Assembly (NCBI GenBank): GCA_034336665.1
Contig: JAPFBE010000002.1
Coordinates: 10,630,406 to 10,694,405, forward strand
From: Luscinia megarhynchos
Taxonomy: Eukaryota > Chordata > Aves > Passeriformes > Turdidae
Direction of reading: 5' to 3'
DNA: 64,000 nt
Part shown: positions 51,522 to 62,210 of the stretch, piece by piece
Layout of the letters: the number at the start of each line of letters is the position of its first letter
Numbering within the stretch: position 1 is the stretch's first letter
Program-made: the position numbers and the translations under genes
Notes under the pieces: model-generated
Seen by the model: the letters and a program-made list of their open reading frames with translations, nothing else
Told to the model about the DNA's origin: nothing
Databases searched by the model: none

Positions 51522-53915
51522 TCCCTGCTGTATGCCTGCACCAGTCCTGCACCAGTTGACTTCTGGATTTGACTGGGAGCTGGAATTGGTCCATAATATA
51601 TTACCTCTGGCTGTGCAATCCCACACACCCCAAAGTGTGAGGCAGAGGGAAGGAGCAAAAGAACCAGAAAAAAAGCAATAAAGGCCCACCCTATTATACT
51701 TATACATTAGATCCTGGCAGGGACACAGTCTTGCCTCAAAGTGGAGGACCAACTAACATATTATTCCAGCAGATCTTCTCCTTGAGACTGCTGAATGTGC
51801 TGGTAAATGCTGACACTGAGTATGGCCAGGTGACAGCAAAGGCCTGCCTTTACCCTCATCACTCCTGCATGAGCCCCTTGTGCTGAAATAATGAGCAATC
51901 CTTGTTCTGAAGGAAAGGAGACACTTCAGCTGTAGATGATATTACAAGCAGGGGAAATAGTTCCACCTCCCAAGAGCTGGGAATGTAAGTGATAGTCTGA
52001 GCATTCACAAATTCATTCACTGAGAGACTGTGGCTGGCCCTTATCATCCCATTTAGCTACATGATTCTGAGATACAGCCAGGAAGTTCTTGGTTTGTCTG
52101 AATATCTCCTCTCAAATTCCTAAGGATTTTTCCTTGACTTCTTACTTGAAATTTGGCTGGAAGCTTTTTCTATTCCATGTTCTGAATGTCCATTCATCAC
52201 TAAATGGGCTGGTGTCACCCTCTAGGGACTTGTCTATTACCTTTCTTAGTATTATTTCTTTCCATGATCTTCTCCATGTGAAGTGTGTCGTGTGGATTTT
52301 TTTTCTTCTTTTACCTCAGCTCTTCTTGCACTAAGCATTCCTGCTAGCAAAGGCAATGTCTCAGAAATATATTCCTTGTTCTGGGGGAGAGATTAATTTA
52401 TCACTAAAATAGAGATGTCCATAAGCCAGTAGCCCAGTATCTGTGGCTGGCTGAGTAAAGATGATGAGTCTGAGTACCCTTTCCCGTGAGGTTTCATCTG
52501 CCTCTGAATGTTGTGCCTCTGGCCTAATCCATACCATTAAAGGCAAGAACACGTAAAACTCTTCATTGTCCATGGCCAAACAATATAACCATCAGGTCAC
52601 TGTCTGCTTCCTAGTTAGAGAGGTATAATTCCACTGAAGTCAGATTTACACCAGTATCAGTGAGAGCAAAATTAGGTTTCCCCTATAGTTGCTGTTAACC
52701 TTTATCAGTATCACCCTGTAGTACTGAGATGGTAGCATTAGCAAACACAACACCAGGCTGATCTTCAATAGCCATTCTCTCATTTACTTTTTGCTGATTT
52801 ATCACTTCACTAATGACACAATAGATTTTCCCATTAGTTTATTATTATTATTTATTATTGGTATTTGTGTTATCCTGAAAGAAAATGAAAACAAAGAACT
52901 GACCTCATCTCAGCATAGCATATTATTTTCAGGAGTTCAGAAACACTGCACAGAATGGACAGTTTCCATTTCACCAATGTTCAATCACTGGCATTTGTCT
53001 TTTGTATCCCAGAGCAATTGCATAACTCTAATATTGACCTTAACCAGAGCCCTTTGTTTCTCACCCTAACAGCCAAAAGCATTAAAAATGCCTGTTTACT
53101 TAATTTGTCCTGGCATGCAGTGTAATTACAAGCAGTTTGTTTTCTCTGTTGTAAAATATGGGTTAGAGAAGAAATAAAGTAATGTGGAAAATTAACATTG
53201 TGATGTACTGTATAGTGGAATAACACTAAAAACACTTAGCTGTGTTAGTACTGGAGGTGCTATTTGTGTTGTGTGCAAGAGCAATAAAGAATTAAATGCC
53301 TCCTTCTAAACTATATTTGCATGATTTTCAACTGCAGTAAAATTAATCTGAGCTGCCTCCAAGTACGAAAGAAAAAAAAAATCAAAGTGCAAATAGAACT
53401 AAGCAGCACTCATGAAGCCTTTAAAGTTGTACTTTCATATTTTGTGAAATCCAACACACTGCTTTGGGATTCTTATAGAACTGGAGGAGGCAAATGCATT
53501 TAAAGGCTCCTAAGCCATGTCTAGCATTCACCAAAGCTGTGCCTTTGGTTGACAGGACCTTTCTGATGTATCAGCAGGTCTGGACACAGAGCAGGCAAGT
53601 GTGGCAAAACAGTTTGCTAAGGTATTTTCCTTCTTTGAGTGTCTACAGTAAATAGTGCATCCTAATCCAGCATTACTACTCCTTATCTCTGTTAATTCTT
53701 TCTGAGAAAGATTCACTTTGTCCTCTTCTCCCTCCTTTATAAACCTACCCTTTTTCTTTCTGAAATACTAAGAGGTGTCCTGTAAAAGTATATGTATCAG
53801 TTAAAGTCATTTGAGTTAGGATAGTAATACCTGTTTGAGCCAAGAGTAAAAAACACCTCTTTCTCATTCTTTTCCTATCCTTTAAAAATAATTTCCAAAA
53901 TTTCTGTACATTTGA

Positions 53916-54031
53916 GATTAAAAAAAAACAAACAACAAACCCACACCAATAAAAACCACCCAAAACCCCCCCAAGCCCCCCAAAAGACTCTCGAAAAAAA
54001 CACATTAACCCCCCCCCCCCCGAAAACAAAA
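53916..54031. repeat. A/C-rich low-complexity tract with long C runs
   Basis: An A9 run and caaac units are followed by C7 (53966-53972), C6 (53976-53981) and C13 (54009-54021). The minus strand therefore carries long G runs that could fold into a G-quadruplex, and the plus strand an i-motif. It also gives glycine- and phenylalanine-rich false frames on the minus strand. Confidence 0.85.
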
Positions 54032-55689
54032 ATCAGGGGGAAAAAGCATAAACAAATCACTCCATTATGATAAAGAGGACTTTTCCCCTCCTTTTTTCCT
54101 CAATAAATGTTTGCCCTAAGAGGTATTTGTTTAAAAATATAGCTCGGGGTGAAAAGCAAACGTGAGTTCTTTGTTGCTATGTTGTTGTTATTTCACTTCT
54201 TGCTTTTTAGGAGTAGAACTGCCCCATGCAAAGAAATGCACTGCTTTGCTATGGTGAGAGACACACTCTCTCTTTTCACTAAGAGTTGCTCAGTGCCCTT
54301 GTTGTGGCCTCTGTGCAGAAGAGTTTAACCACTTTGTGAACTGACTCATTTATATCTGTTTAATAACAAGTTGGGATGAATCTGGAAGACGTGAGAGCTT
54401 TTAACAGCAGTTGAGAAGAAATCCTGCTTTAGCTTACTGCAGACTGAAGCTAGGAAAGTCATTAGATTAACCTCTCTTGACAGGTCAGGCTCAGCAAATA
54501 TTCTTAAAAATAACTCTTCCAGTAATTTATGACCTTTGGGGAGCATAATCAATAGTGTTAAGAGGAGAGGCAGCCAGACAGCACTTCCTGGTAGGAGAAA
54601 GTTTCTTGTCTTTGTAATGTTTGCATTCTGTCTGCTTGTATGCAATAAGACTGACTTGCCAGTGATATCATACCCCTTTTACTCCACCAGTTTTGGAGAC
54701 ATACATTTTTATTGTCAATTCACCGTCTCCTCTGTTTTTTCATACCGTATCTAATTCCAGCAAAACCAATGCACAAATGTGATTACAAAGTAAGGGGAAA
54801 ATGCACGGTTCGTTTTCTTCCACGTTCCCTCTAACCTCTCTGGATCATTTGAGGGAGAATGGTCTTCTGCCCCAGGATGTCGTAATACAAAGTCTTAAAC
54901 ACATACTTCATTTTAATGCAGGATGAGTTACTCATAGTGCTTAATTAAGCATGTTCTTACATCCCTCTAAGATCAGAGCCTAGGGAAATTTTTTGCTAAG
55001 TCTCTGTATTTTTTTTTGTAATGTTGAATAAACTACACAAAATTTGAACATGTGAGTGACAACAATATTTCGGTATTTGTTAATAATTTAAATGCATTTT
55101 ATCTCTGGTGAGATTTCCTGTAGCTTTTTTTTCATAATAAAGAGCACTGCCCTGGCTATTCAAACATAGAGCCTTTCCTTCAGGGTTCAGTATTGAAGTC
55201 CCATTTTCTGAAACTGGAGACCCTCAGGAGGATACATTGATTTCAGTGAGGCTTCACATTCACTCTCTACACACACATGCTCTAGCCACATGGGCCTGCC
55301 CCAAGCAGGACTACTGCCCATCTCTCTCTGCAAGGACTTCCAGGCACAAAGCAAAGGATGCAATGTGTCACACTGTAATATGATACTGCACTTATTTTGA
55401 CACCACCAGGAGAATTACTGGATGTTGGTTTTTCCAATGCCCTTGGAGTGGAACAACAGTTTTGAAACTCCAGAGAATAAAAATAATTTAGAAAGAAAAT
55501 AATTCACTCTCATGGTCTCTGCAGAAGCTTTTATACACACTGCTTCAGGCAGCTTTGTGTCTAATGCTGTAGCTGAGGCAAGATACCACCTTTTCTCCAG
55601 TGCTATAATGAAAATGAAAATGATATGTTTTTAGGCTCCCTGCTTTCTGTCTTCATTGCCAAGCTGGTGATACACAGAGGTGCAAAATC

Positions 55690-55978
55690 CAGCAGGAGGC
55701 CAGCAGCTAGTGATGTGCTCCAAGGGTCAGTATGGATTCCAGTCTTGTTTAACACCTTCATTAATGATCTGGATGATCAGAGTATGCCCTAAGCAAGTTT
55801 TCAAATGGTGAAAAACTGGCATTGGCACGAGTTCTTCAGAGAGGTTGTGGAGTCTTTATTCTTTGAGATATTCAAAAGCCATGTTCACATAATCGTGGAC
55901 AACTTGCTCTGTTTGAACAGGGTGTTGAACAAGATGAACTCCAACTTGAACCATTCTGTGATTCTGCAATTCTGTGAA
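55690..55978 (+). mobile_element. CR1 LINE fragment with internal deletion
   Basis: It starts within the reverse-transcriptase region: the frame reads like RPAASDVLQGS, then PVLFNTFINDLDD at about 55738-55776. It then jumps directly to the 3' UTR (ttcagagaggttgtggagtc at about 55834) and ends in the octamer tail, attctgtgattctgcaattctgtg, up to 55978. The segment between reverse transcriptase motif and UTR is missing, so the copy has lost an internal part after or during insertion. Confidence 0.85.
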
Positions 55979-58312
55979 CATTAAACTCTTGGAAGATTAT
56001 CATGAAAGAAAACAGTGAACTCACAGCGGTGCTCTGAATCTCCTTCTTGTGGTTTGTGGCATAAAATCTCTGTCATTTCCTATGGAACACAGAAGATTTT
56101 CCTCTAGAAGCAGTGACATTGGCAGTCCTTACCACAAAAATGAGCTCCTGGCTAGGTTTTATGGTAATTTTACTTGGGATTTTCTCAATAGTACATGCCT
56201 GTATGCTCTTTATAGTCAGATTGATGATTCTCAAAAGCACCAGACCTATTCCAAAGCACTACACAGAGAATCATCATAATAAATGTTCATAATAAATCCA
56301 TGGCATAGTTGGTTTGCATGTTCACAGAGGGTATTATCAGGTTTCAAGATCTGTACTGCAGCTCAGCCAGAGGAATAGACCTGTCTAGGTGCTAAGACAT
56401 CCTGGCATCTCTCCTGGTACCTATCAACTTCCATTCATAAAAGTTTTGAGGTGTTAAAGACATGAAAATTTTGATAAATCATCTGCCTTTAATCTGGCAC
56501 AATCTTGTCTAGAAGTTGAACATAAGTGATATGGCAGTATTTTCAACGTCATTATTTTATGATGAGACATGGAATCTTGTAAATCCTGTAATGATTTACA
56601 AGAGTCAACAAAATTAAGTTAAAATAAATATTTTTAAATTATGATCACTGGGCTGTTCTAGAGTTTGTTTTCCTAATTGCCATCATTACTGATTGCATTG
56701 TCAGCAAGGCTGAAGATCAGTACCCCCAAAACTTGCAAGTACACAACACAGCATAAATAAATAAAGATGTATGTTTTATGACTGAAATGGAACATGATAA
56801 TAATTTACTTTGAATGCCTGAATAATAATGAGTAAAATGTGTCACCCAGTAATTCCCATGTCAACTACTGAAGTACAATCAATCCACGCATAAAATTTCC
56901 CTGCCTTGAGTAGATTACAAAATGAATCTACTTATTTTGAGGAAACATTGATAAAAAAAGAATAAATGAAAAAAATTTTTAAAAGCCAGAGCTTTAGCTT
57001 ACTATATTATGATAATAAATATATTTTATATATATATATATATACAAGATATATATATATATAATATAACCTCAGATTAGTTTTCATTTTGTAGTTACAC
57101 TTTAAAGGAGTAAACCCAAAATAATTCACCCAATAATTTCACTTGTCATCTGTGGACCTTGTGACTTCTGGCAAGTCTTAAGACTTCAGCATTTACCAGA
57201 GGTGCAATAGTTTTTCTTAGTTTCTACTGCAGTGTATTTATAAGAACTGAAAAGCAGATCCCATAAGCACCAGAAGTAAACAAACAGGCACAGAAGTGCT
57301 ATCTTTCTCCTTATATAATGATGTAGGGTGCAATTACATTTTATTATCCTTTGTGAGGGATTAGAGAAGTCAGTTGTGACTTCAGAGTTAGTCATATCAT
57401 CATCCAAAACATATGGTAACAACAAAAACATCAGTGGCATCTACTGTGTTCTGCAGCCCAAGTAACAACATCTTCTCCTTCCCTGTAATAAACTATAAGG
57501 CAAATACTTCCTTTGTGTTCCAGTCCAATGTATTTCTACATGTGGAATCCTGCGATTTTTTGTGGAACATTTGCAATACCAATCCCAAAAAACATTCACT
57601 CAATAGGGCTGAAGTGAATATCATTAAAGTTTGCTCTGCAATTCTCTAGAGTATGGACATTTCCACCCCTCTATTTTTGACACAAAGTTTATGAGATATT
57701 TGGTCCTCCCTTGAAAAATTTCCCATCTTTCAGAGTATGTACTCAACCTGTGGTTACCATTTTTATCGGACCTGTGCATCATGTGTTTATATTCTTATAT
57801 AACATTTGTCAGATACAACACTGACCTGTGCTATTAAACATATCTTCTTTGTTTCAAGACTCCAAATGTTCCCCCTTCCCTCTTCCTCCCCCAGATTTAT
57901 ATGCTGGAATGATGTTACATGGTGTGGAATATTCCACTGTCACTTGGAGTCAGCTGTCCTGGCTGTGTCTGCTCCCAAATTCTTGGGCACCCCACACCCT
58001 CCTTGCTGGTGGGGTGTGGAGAGAAGTAGAAAATCTTGATGATGTGTAAGCACTGCTCAGCTACAACAAAAACATTCCTGTGTTATCAACCCTGTGTTTC
58101 ACACAGCCCCATACAAGTTACTGTGAAGAAAATTAACTCCACCACAGCCAAAACCACCACTCTTCCATATCTTCATGTATATGTAGTTGAAAGAATGCAA
58201 TTGTAAATTATTTTCAAATTCTTATATTTTCTAATGTTGAAATAACAGCAAATTTTAGAAAATTAGAATGCAATTATTTTTTTATTACTTAGTATGACAT
58301 CCCCAGCCTCAC
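55979..58312. other. Non-coding stretch
   Basis: AT-rich, with the AT dinucleotide array at 57018-57068. A minus-strand frame at 57186-57440 has a hydrophobic stretch resembling one membrane helix (ALLCLFVYFWCLWDLLF), but no other support for being a gene. Confidence 0.45.
57018..57068. repeat. (AT)n microsatellite, self-complementary
   Basis: Two AT runs of about ten and eight units separated by acaag. The whole block can pair with itself as a cruciform or hairpin. Confidence 0.92.
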
Positions 58313-58646
58313 TTCTGAGGAAAAGGTCTGCATGACTTCCATCCAAAACAGATTTTCTTAGTCTCATTCAGCACTGTGTTCATTGACAGTACTTTCCAAC
58401 ACACATTTTCAGAGACCATACCAAATTTATGATTCTGAAATTCAGTGCTGATAAGTGGGTGATAACTGAATTTTATTTTTTCATATTTTGCTGAAATAAT
58501 TGCATCACTTTCCTTTAGTGTGTTTCTTAAGAAATTATGAACAGGACTCTCAGGAAGATGTGGCACATGTTTCATGTCTCTCCACTGACTGATTGACATG
58601 CCATCCTTGCTGATAAGTGCTTCAGTATTTGCTGGTGTTTTCTTTC
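58313..58646 (-). CDS. Candidate coding exon C of an unidentified gene or pseudogene
   Basis: On the minus strand 110 codons are open between an acceptor (ttgtaatcag just above 58646) and a strong donor (gtgagg, 58307-58312). If these are used, the exon enters in phase 1 and leaves in phase 2. The encoded text includes MSISQWRDMKHVPHLPESP, KYEKIKFSYHPLIST and KKICFGWKSC, with high Lys/Glu/His content and many codons starting with a purine, as real coding sequence has. I do not recognise the family. It could be a real exon, a remnant of a duplicated gene, or chance. The next block upstream would be 59107-59466. Confidence 0.3.
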
Positions 58647-59106
58647 CTGATTACAAAAGTTCCAAACAGTTTAGAAGTTGCTGGACTGCAGTGTTGGTGT
58701 TTACAAGAGGACATACGACTGTCTGAGGAGCATGTACACAGCTAGAGGTAAATGACTGCAGGTGAGCAGTGTGAGATGTCAGGCTAGAAGAAGTAAATCT
58801 AGACAATGTAATTAACTAGGGACAGTTTTCTCCACCCCATTTTTTTCTCTATTTAGTTGTTGGCTCTAGACAGAATACTGTATTTTGAAAAGAGGCAGCA
58901 GTTATTGTACTTTAACCCTTTTTTTTTAGGACACTTCTTGACAGTGCTCTGTCAAGACACTCTCACCCAGTGTGCTCTTGAATGCATGAAGAAGTCCTTA
59001 TAGCCTGTATTGAAATCAGTTACTTGTGCAAAGATTGACAATATTGAAACCATTTGATTTGAATGTCTTAATTTGAAAATAAACTGGAGGCACTTATTAG
59101 ACTTAC

Positions 59107-59466
59107 TTTTCTTGTAAGCATTTGATTCACAGCTGCTGAAAAAGGTTTCATCACATATGATACTTGGGGCATCTGCTTTGTCATGTCAGAATTGGGTAGG
59201 ATGCCAGGATGACATGGAATAACACGAGACAATCCATCCAGCTGCGTGGAAATTTAAGTGCTTCTCTTGTGAGCATAACAGTATCCATTGGAAAGAGGAA
59301 AATCTGTGCAGACCATGAAACAGATGTTATCTAATTCCCCTACTTCTCTGAATGCCCATAGGTGAAAAACCTGTGGCTCTTCAGATCCTATTCTTTTAGG
59401 AATGTCAACATTTTCAAAAGGAGAATAAGCTCTGCAATGACACACTGGAGTTTCTATTGTTCTATG
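59107..59466 (-). pseudogene. Candidate exon B, open except for one stop
   Basis: The minus strand has a very good acceptor (a long pyrimidine tract ending ttctcag, exon from 59466) and a perfect donor, gtaagt (59101-59106). Between them lie exactly 120 codons in phase 0/0, interrupted by one TAA at 59254-59256. The text before the stop includes SPFENVDIPKRIG, EEPQVFHLWAFREVGEL and CTDFPLSNGYCYAHK. After it the same frame reads VIPCHPGILPNSD and QVSYVMKPFSAAV. The entry phase fits exon A (59947-60170). The exit phase does not fit the simplest acceptor of exon C, although another frame of the last 75 bp would. The stop could mean a pseudogene, a terminal exon or wrong boundaries. No family recognised. 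Confidence 0.3.
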
Positions 59467-59946
59467 CTGAGAACAAAATGGAAAACAGGGGCAGAGTTTG
59501 TAGCTTTTGTTTTCTGCTTAAAAGTATATATATATTTTTACAATACTCCCTTTGCAGGGACAGTAGTCTATTTCATTTTTGTGCTCATAAAACAACAATT
59601 CATTTCATTCCATAAACCAATCTTAAAGCATTGTCAGGTGCTATATTAATATACAGATATTTGTTGTGCATGAGACCTTTATTAACAAAGCCTGAAGAAA
59701 TGGGGGAAATAGTAAGCTGGAAATGCCTGGTTTCATCAAGAAGAATATGTTAAAAGATTTGAGAAGAGTATTTTGAACACCTGAAACAACTGAACAACTA
59801 AAATTTGCCTCATGCCATTTGAGTAGATAATAATGGGTACCAAAACTTGTTTTTGCAATGTAACCAAGTTTTTTCCATTATGGAGAGACCATGGACTGCC
59901 AGTCTTAACTCATGTTTAAGTTATTCAAAAAGAATTTTTTTTATAC

Positions 59947-60170
59947 CTTCCATTCAGGGTTATAGCATGGTCCAATTCTGACCTGCTGATTTTTTCCCAG
60001 AAGTATATATTCATGGTTTCCACTACTGTTACTCAGAGTAACTTTTTTTATTTCTTTGTATAGAATAGGTGTAGACACAGCACTGACACAGTCTGTATAG
60101 CACAGACTTGACATATAATTTTCAACATTTTGTAGGCAAAATTGATGCTTCCTTGGCAAACCTACTATTT
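59947..60170 (-). CDS. Candidate coding exon A of an unidentified gene or pseudogene
   Basis: Minus-strand block of 2 bases plus 74 codons, fully open, between an acceptor (ccaatatagcag, exon from 60170) and a donor (gtataa, 59941-59946). It leaves in phase 0, which is the phase in which the block at 59466 enters. The text includes CLQNVENYMSSLCYTDC, ILYKEIKKVTLSNSSGN and VRIGPCYNPEWK, with four cysteines and a possible N-glycosylation site (NSS). It does not resemble CR1 or retroviral protein. I cannot name a family. Chance is a real alternative. Confidence 0.3.
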
Positions 60171-61134
60171 CTGCTATATTGGAAAACCGTCTTTTAAAGT
60201 ATCTTCTGTTTGCTCAGTTCATTCCAAACCATCAACTATTTTTGATAGCATAGCTTTTCAAAAGTTTCTTGTTCAGACAGGTTCCTTTTGTCACACATAT
60301 AAAGTTCCCATTATGTTATCTGGATTTATATTGTAAAGTTCTGGAGGGAATGTCCCTGGATTTTTTCGCAGTAAGAAAGTAAATTATAATTGTATGTGAC
60401 TTTTCAAAGGTGAGGGGAAGTGTTACAGGTAAGAATTAAGATAGACTTTTATAATTCAACAAGAAAGTGAGCATACCATCCTCCTTAGTTATGTCTGCAA
60501 TTAATCTGAAATGATAGGCCTGAAAAAAAGGAAACCTCAAACTTGGAAGAGACTAGATTCACGTATTTCATAATTCCTTAAACTCCAGTGGCACATTCCA
60601 CCATTACAATGGACTAAAGACAAAAATCTTTCTGAATAACAATGTGTAGTTGTTATACTCTGACTTTGTGTGTGCAGCAAAATCTTTCTGAACACCGATG
60701 TTCCTTATTTATCTTTCCCCTTTCTGTTATGTAATGTTCTTATATTTTTAAATGACATAGACTATTCACACAAGATTCAGTGGGACCTTACAGAACCCCA
60801 GCAGGGCAATAGGCTTTGTAACCCATTGATAGATGCTTACATTTTTAGCAAAAATACAAAAAGACTTGTAATTGGAGTAATTTTCCTTTACAGTCTATTA
60901 ATAAAAATAATATACGCTTTCTTCTGTCTTTTAGAATGCCTTTGCTCAATCCCTTATGATTCCCTTTGTTCATAGTCAATGCCTAATAGATTGCTTCTCT
61001 TATTGAATTCATTTTCTTTCCTATTACAGAATTGTAAAAATTGCTTATTTTGGAAAAAAAATCCATCATTTTTCTGTCAACTATCTTATATTTACTGTAC
61101 TTAGTAGGTAACATGGATTTAAATGGAGGATTAC
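60171..61134. other. Non-coding stretch upstream of the exon-like cluster
   Basis: AT-rich, no recognised element. The word aaaatctttctgaa occurs twice about 50 bp apart (about 60623 and 60679), a minor direct repeat. Confidence 0.45.
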
Positions 61135-61287
61135 AGGCTGTCCAGGTGAGTGATTGAGTCACCAACCCTAGCAGAATTTAAAAGATGTGTAGATGTAGTG
61201 CTTAGGAAAAGGCTTGGTGGTGGATTCACAGTGTTAGGTTTGTAGTCGGGCTTGATGATCACAAAAGTCTTTTCCAAGCAAAACAAG
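61135..61287 (+). mobile_element. CR1 LINE 3' UTR fragment
   Basis: The order agtcaccaaccctagcagaa, then agatgtgtagatgtagtgct, ggcttggtggtggattcaca and cgggcttgatgatcacaaaa, then gtcttttccaa matches the last 150 bp of CR1 in plus orientation. The octamer tail is lost or too decayed to see. Confidence 0.8.
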
Positions 61288-62087
61288 AAGAAGCTGCTGA
61301 ATGCTGCAAAATATAGGGTACACAGGAATATTACAGTATCAGTTTTATAGAGAATTTTTGCCAAATTTTTTCTAAAATTTGGCTAAAACAGAAGAGTGGG
61401 CTAAGATTTCTTCTGTTTTTAGTGTAGATAAAATCACAACTTGACATCCTTGAAAGAACTGCTATAATGTTACACAAAATAAAGTGTTTTTTTCTTTTTT
61501 TTTAACTGTATATATGACTTGGATGGACTTTGATTTTACATTTGAACATATTTAGCATCACTGGATATGCAGTATTTCTTTCAGGAGCAGTATTAATGTG
61601 TTTGTGAAAACACATAGAAATCGTGCAGATTTTGTCCAAAGAAAACTATTTGTTGGACTTGCTGTATTTCTGCTCCAGGTGATTTGCTAGGGTTAAGCCA
61701 CAGAATCCATGTGCACACAAGAACTTGCCTGCCCCAGGACCTTTGGGAATAGCAGAACTCTGGTTCTCTGACTAGCTGCTTTTTCTAACAGGGTATCAGC
61801 TCCTAAATTTATATCACAGATGATTGGGAACAGTTGAGATTTATCTTAACAATGTACAGAAAATATTGTGGGAGTAGCCATTTTTGGAATGTTCTCAAAT
61901 TGTGGATTTGCTGATGAGGGACCATAAATACCTGCAAAACACTTTGTGGGTAAATTCTCCTGGTTAACATTTCAAGTTCACCCAAGAGAGATTACTCTTT
62001 CCCATTCATGGTATGGATGATAACTTCAGAATAGAATTACAAGTTGTTTATGCTCCTTTTTTTCCTGGACTTCTTAGATTCCCACAG
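61288..62087. other. Non-coding stretch
   Basis: No recognised feature until the pyrimidine tract at 62055-62087 that precedes the exon-like block. Confidence 0.45.
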
Positions 62088-62210
62088 ATGAAAAGATGGC
62101 AGCAAAGCCAAAAAACACAGAAAACAAGAACAGCCACAATGACACTATTAAAATTAAAATGTATAAATGGAAATAAAAGTCCTGTAACTTCTGAATGTCT
62201 AAAAATACAG
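62088..62210 (+). CDS. Candidate 41-codon exon, unidentified
   Basis: Preceded by a strong pyrimidine tract and acceptor (ttcccacag at 62079-62087) and followed by a good donor (gtaata at 62211). The block is exactly 123 bp, open, starts with ATG and is phase 0 on both sides. The text begins MKRWQQSQKTQKTRTATMTL and ends SPVTSECLKIQ. It is on the opposite strand from the cluster at 58.3-60.2 kb, so they would not belong to one gene. It could be an alternative exon of a long transcript or an accidental pairing of splice-like words. No family recognised. Confidence 0.22.

Larger units (their letters stand above)
51288..55689. other. Non-coding stretch
   Basis: Apart from the microsatellite at 51481-51521 and the A/C-rich tract at 53916-54031 I recognise nothing. 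A 99-codon minus-strand frame at 54346-54645 is not supported by any domain. Confidence 0.45.

Noticed and set aside
54346..54645. 99-codon minus-strand frame with hydrophobic start
   Set aside because: No clean donor or acceptor pair and no recognisable domain; likely chance.
57186..57440. 84-codon minus-strand frame with a possible membrane helix
   Set aside because: One hydrophobic stretch alone is not evidence; I could not connect it to the exon-like cluster by splice phase.
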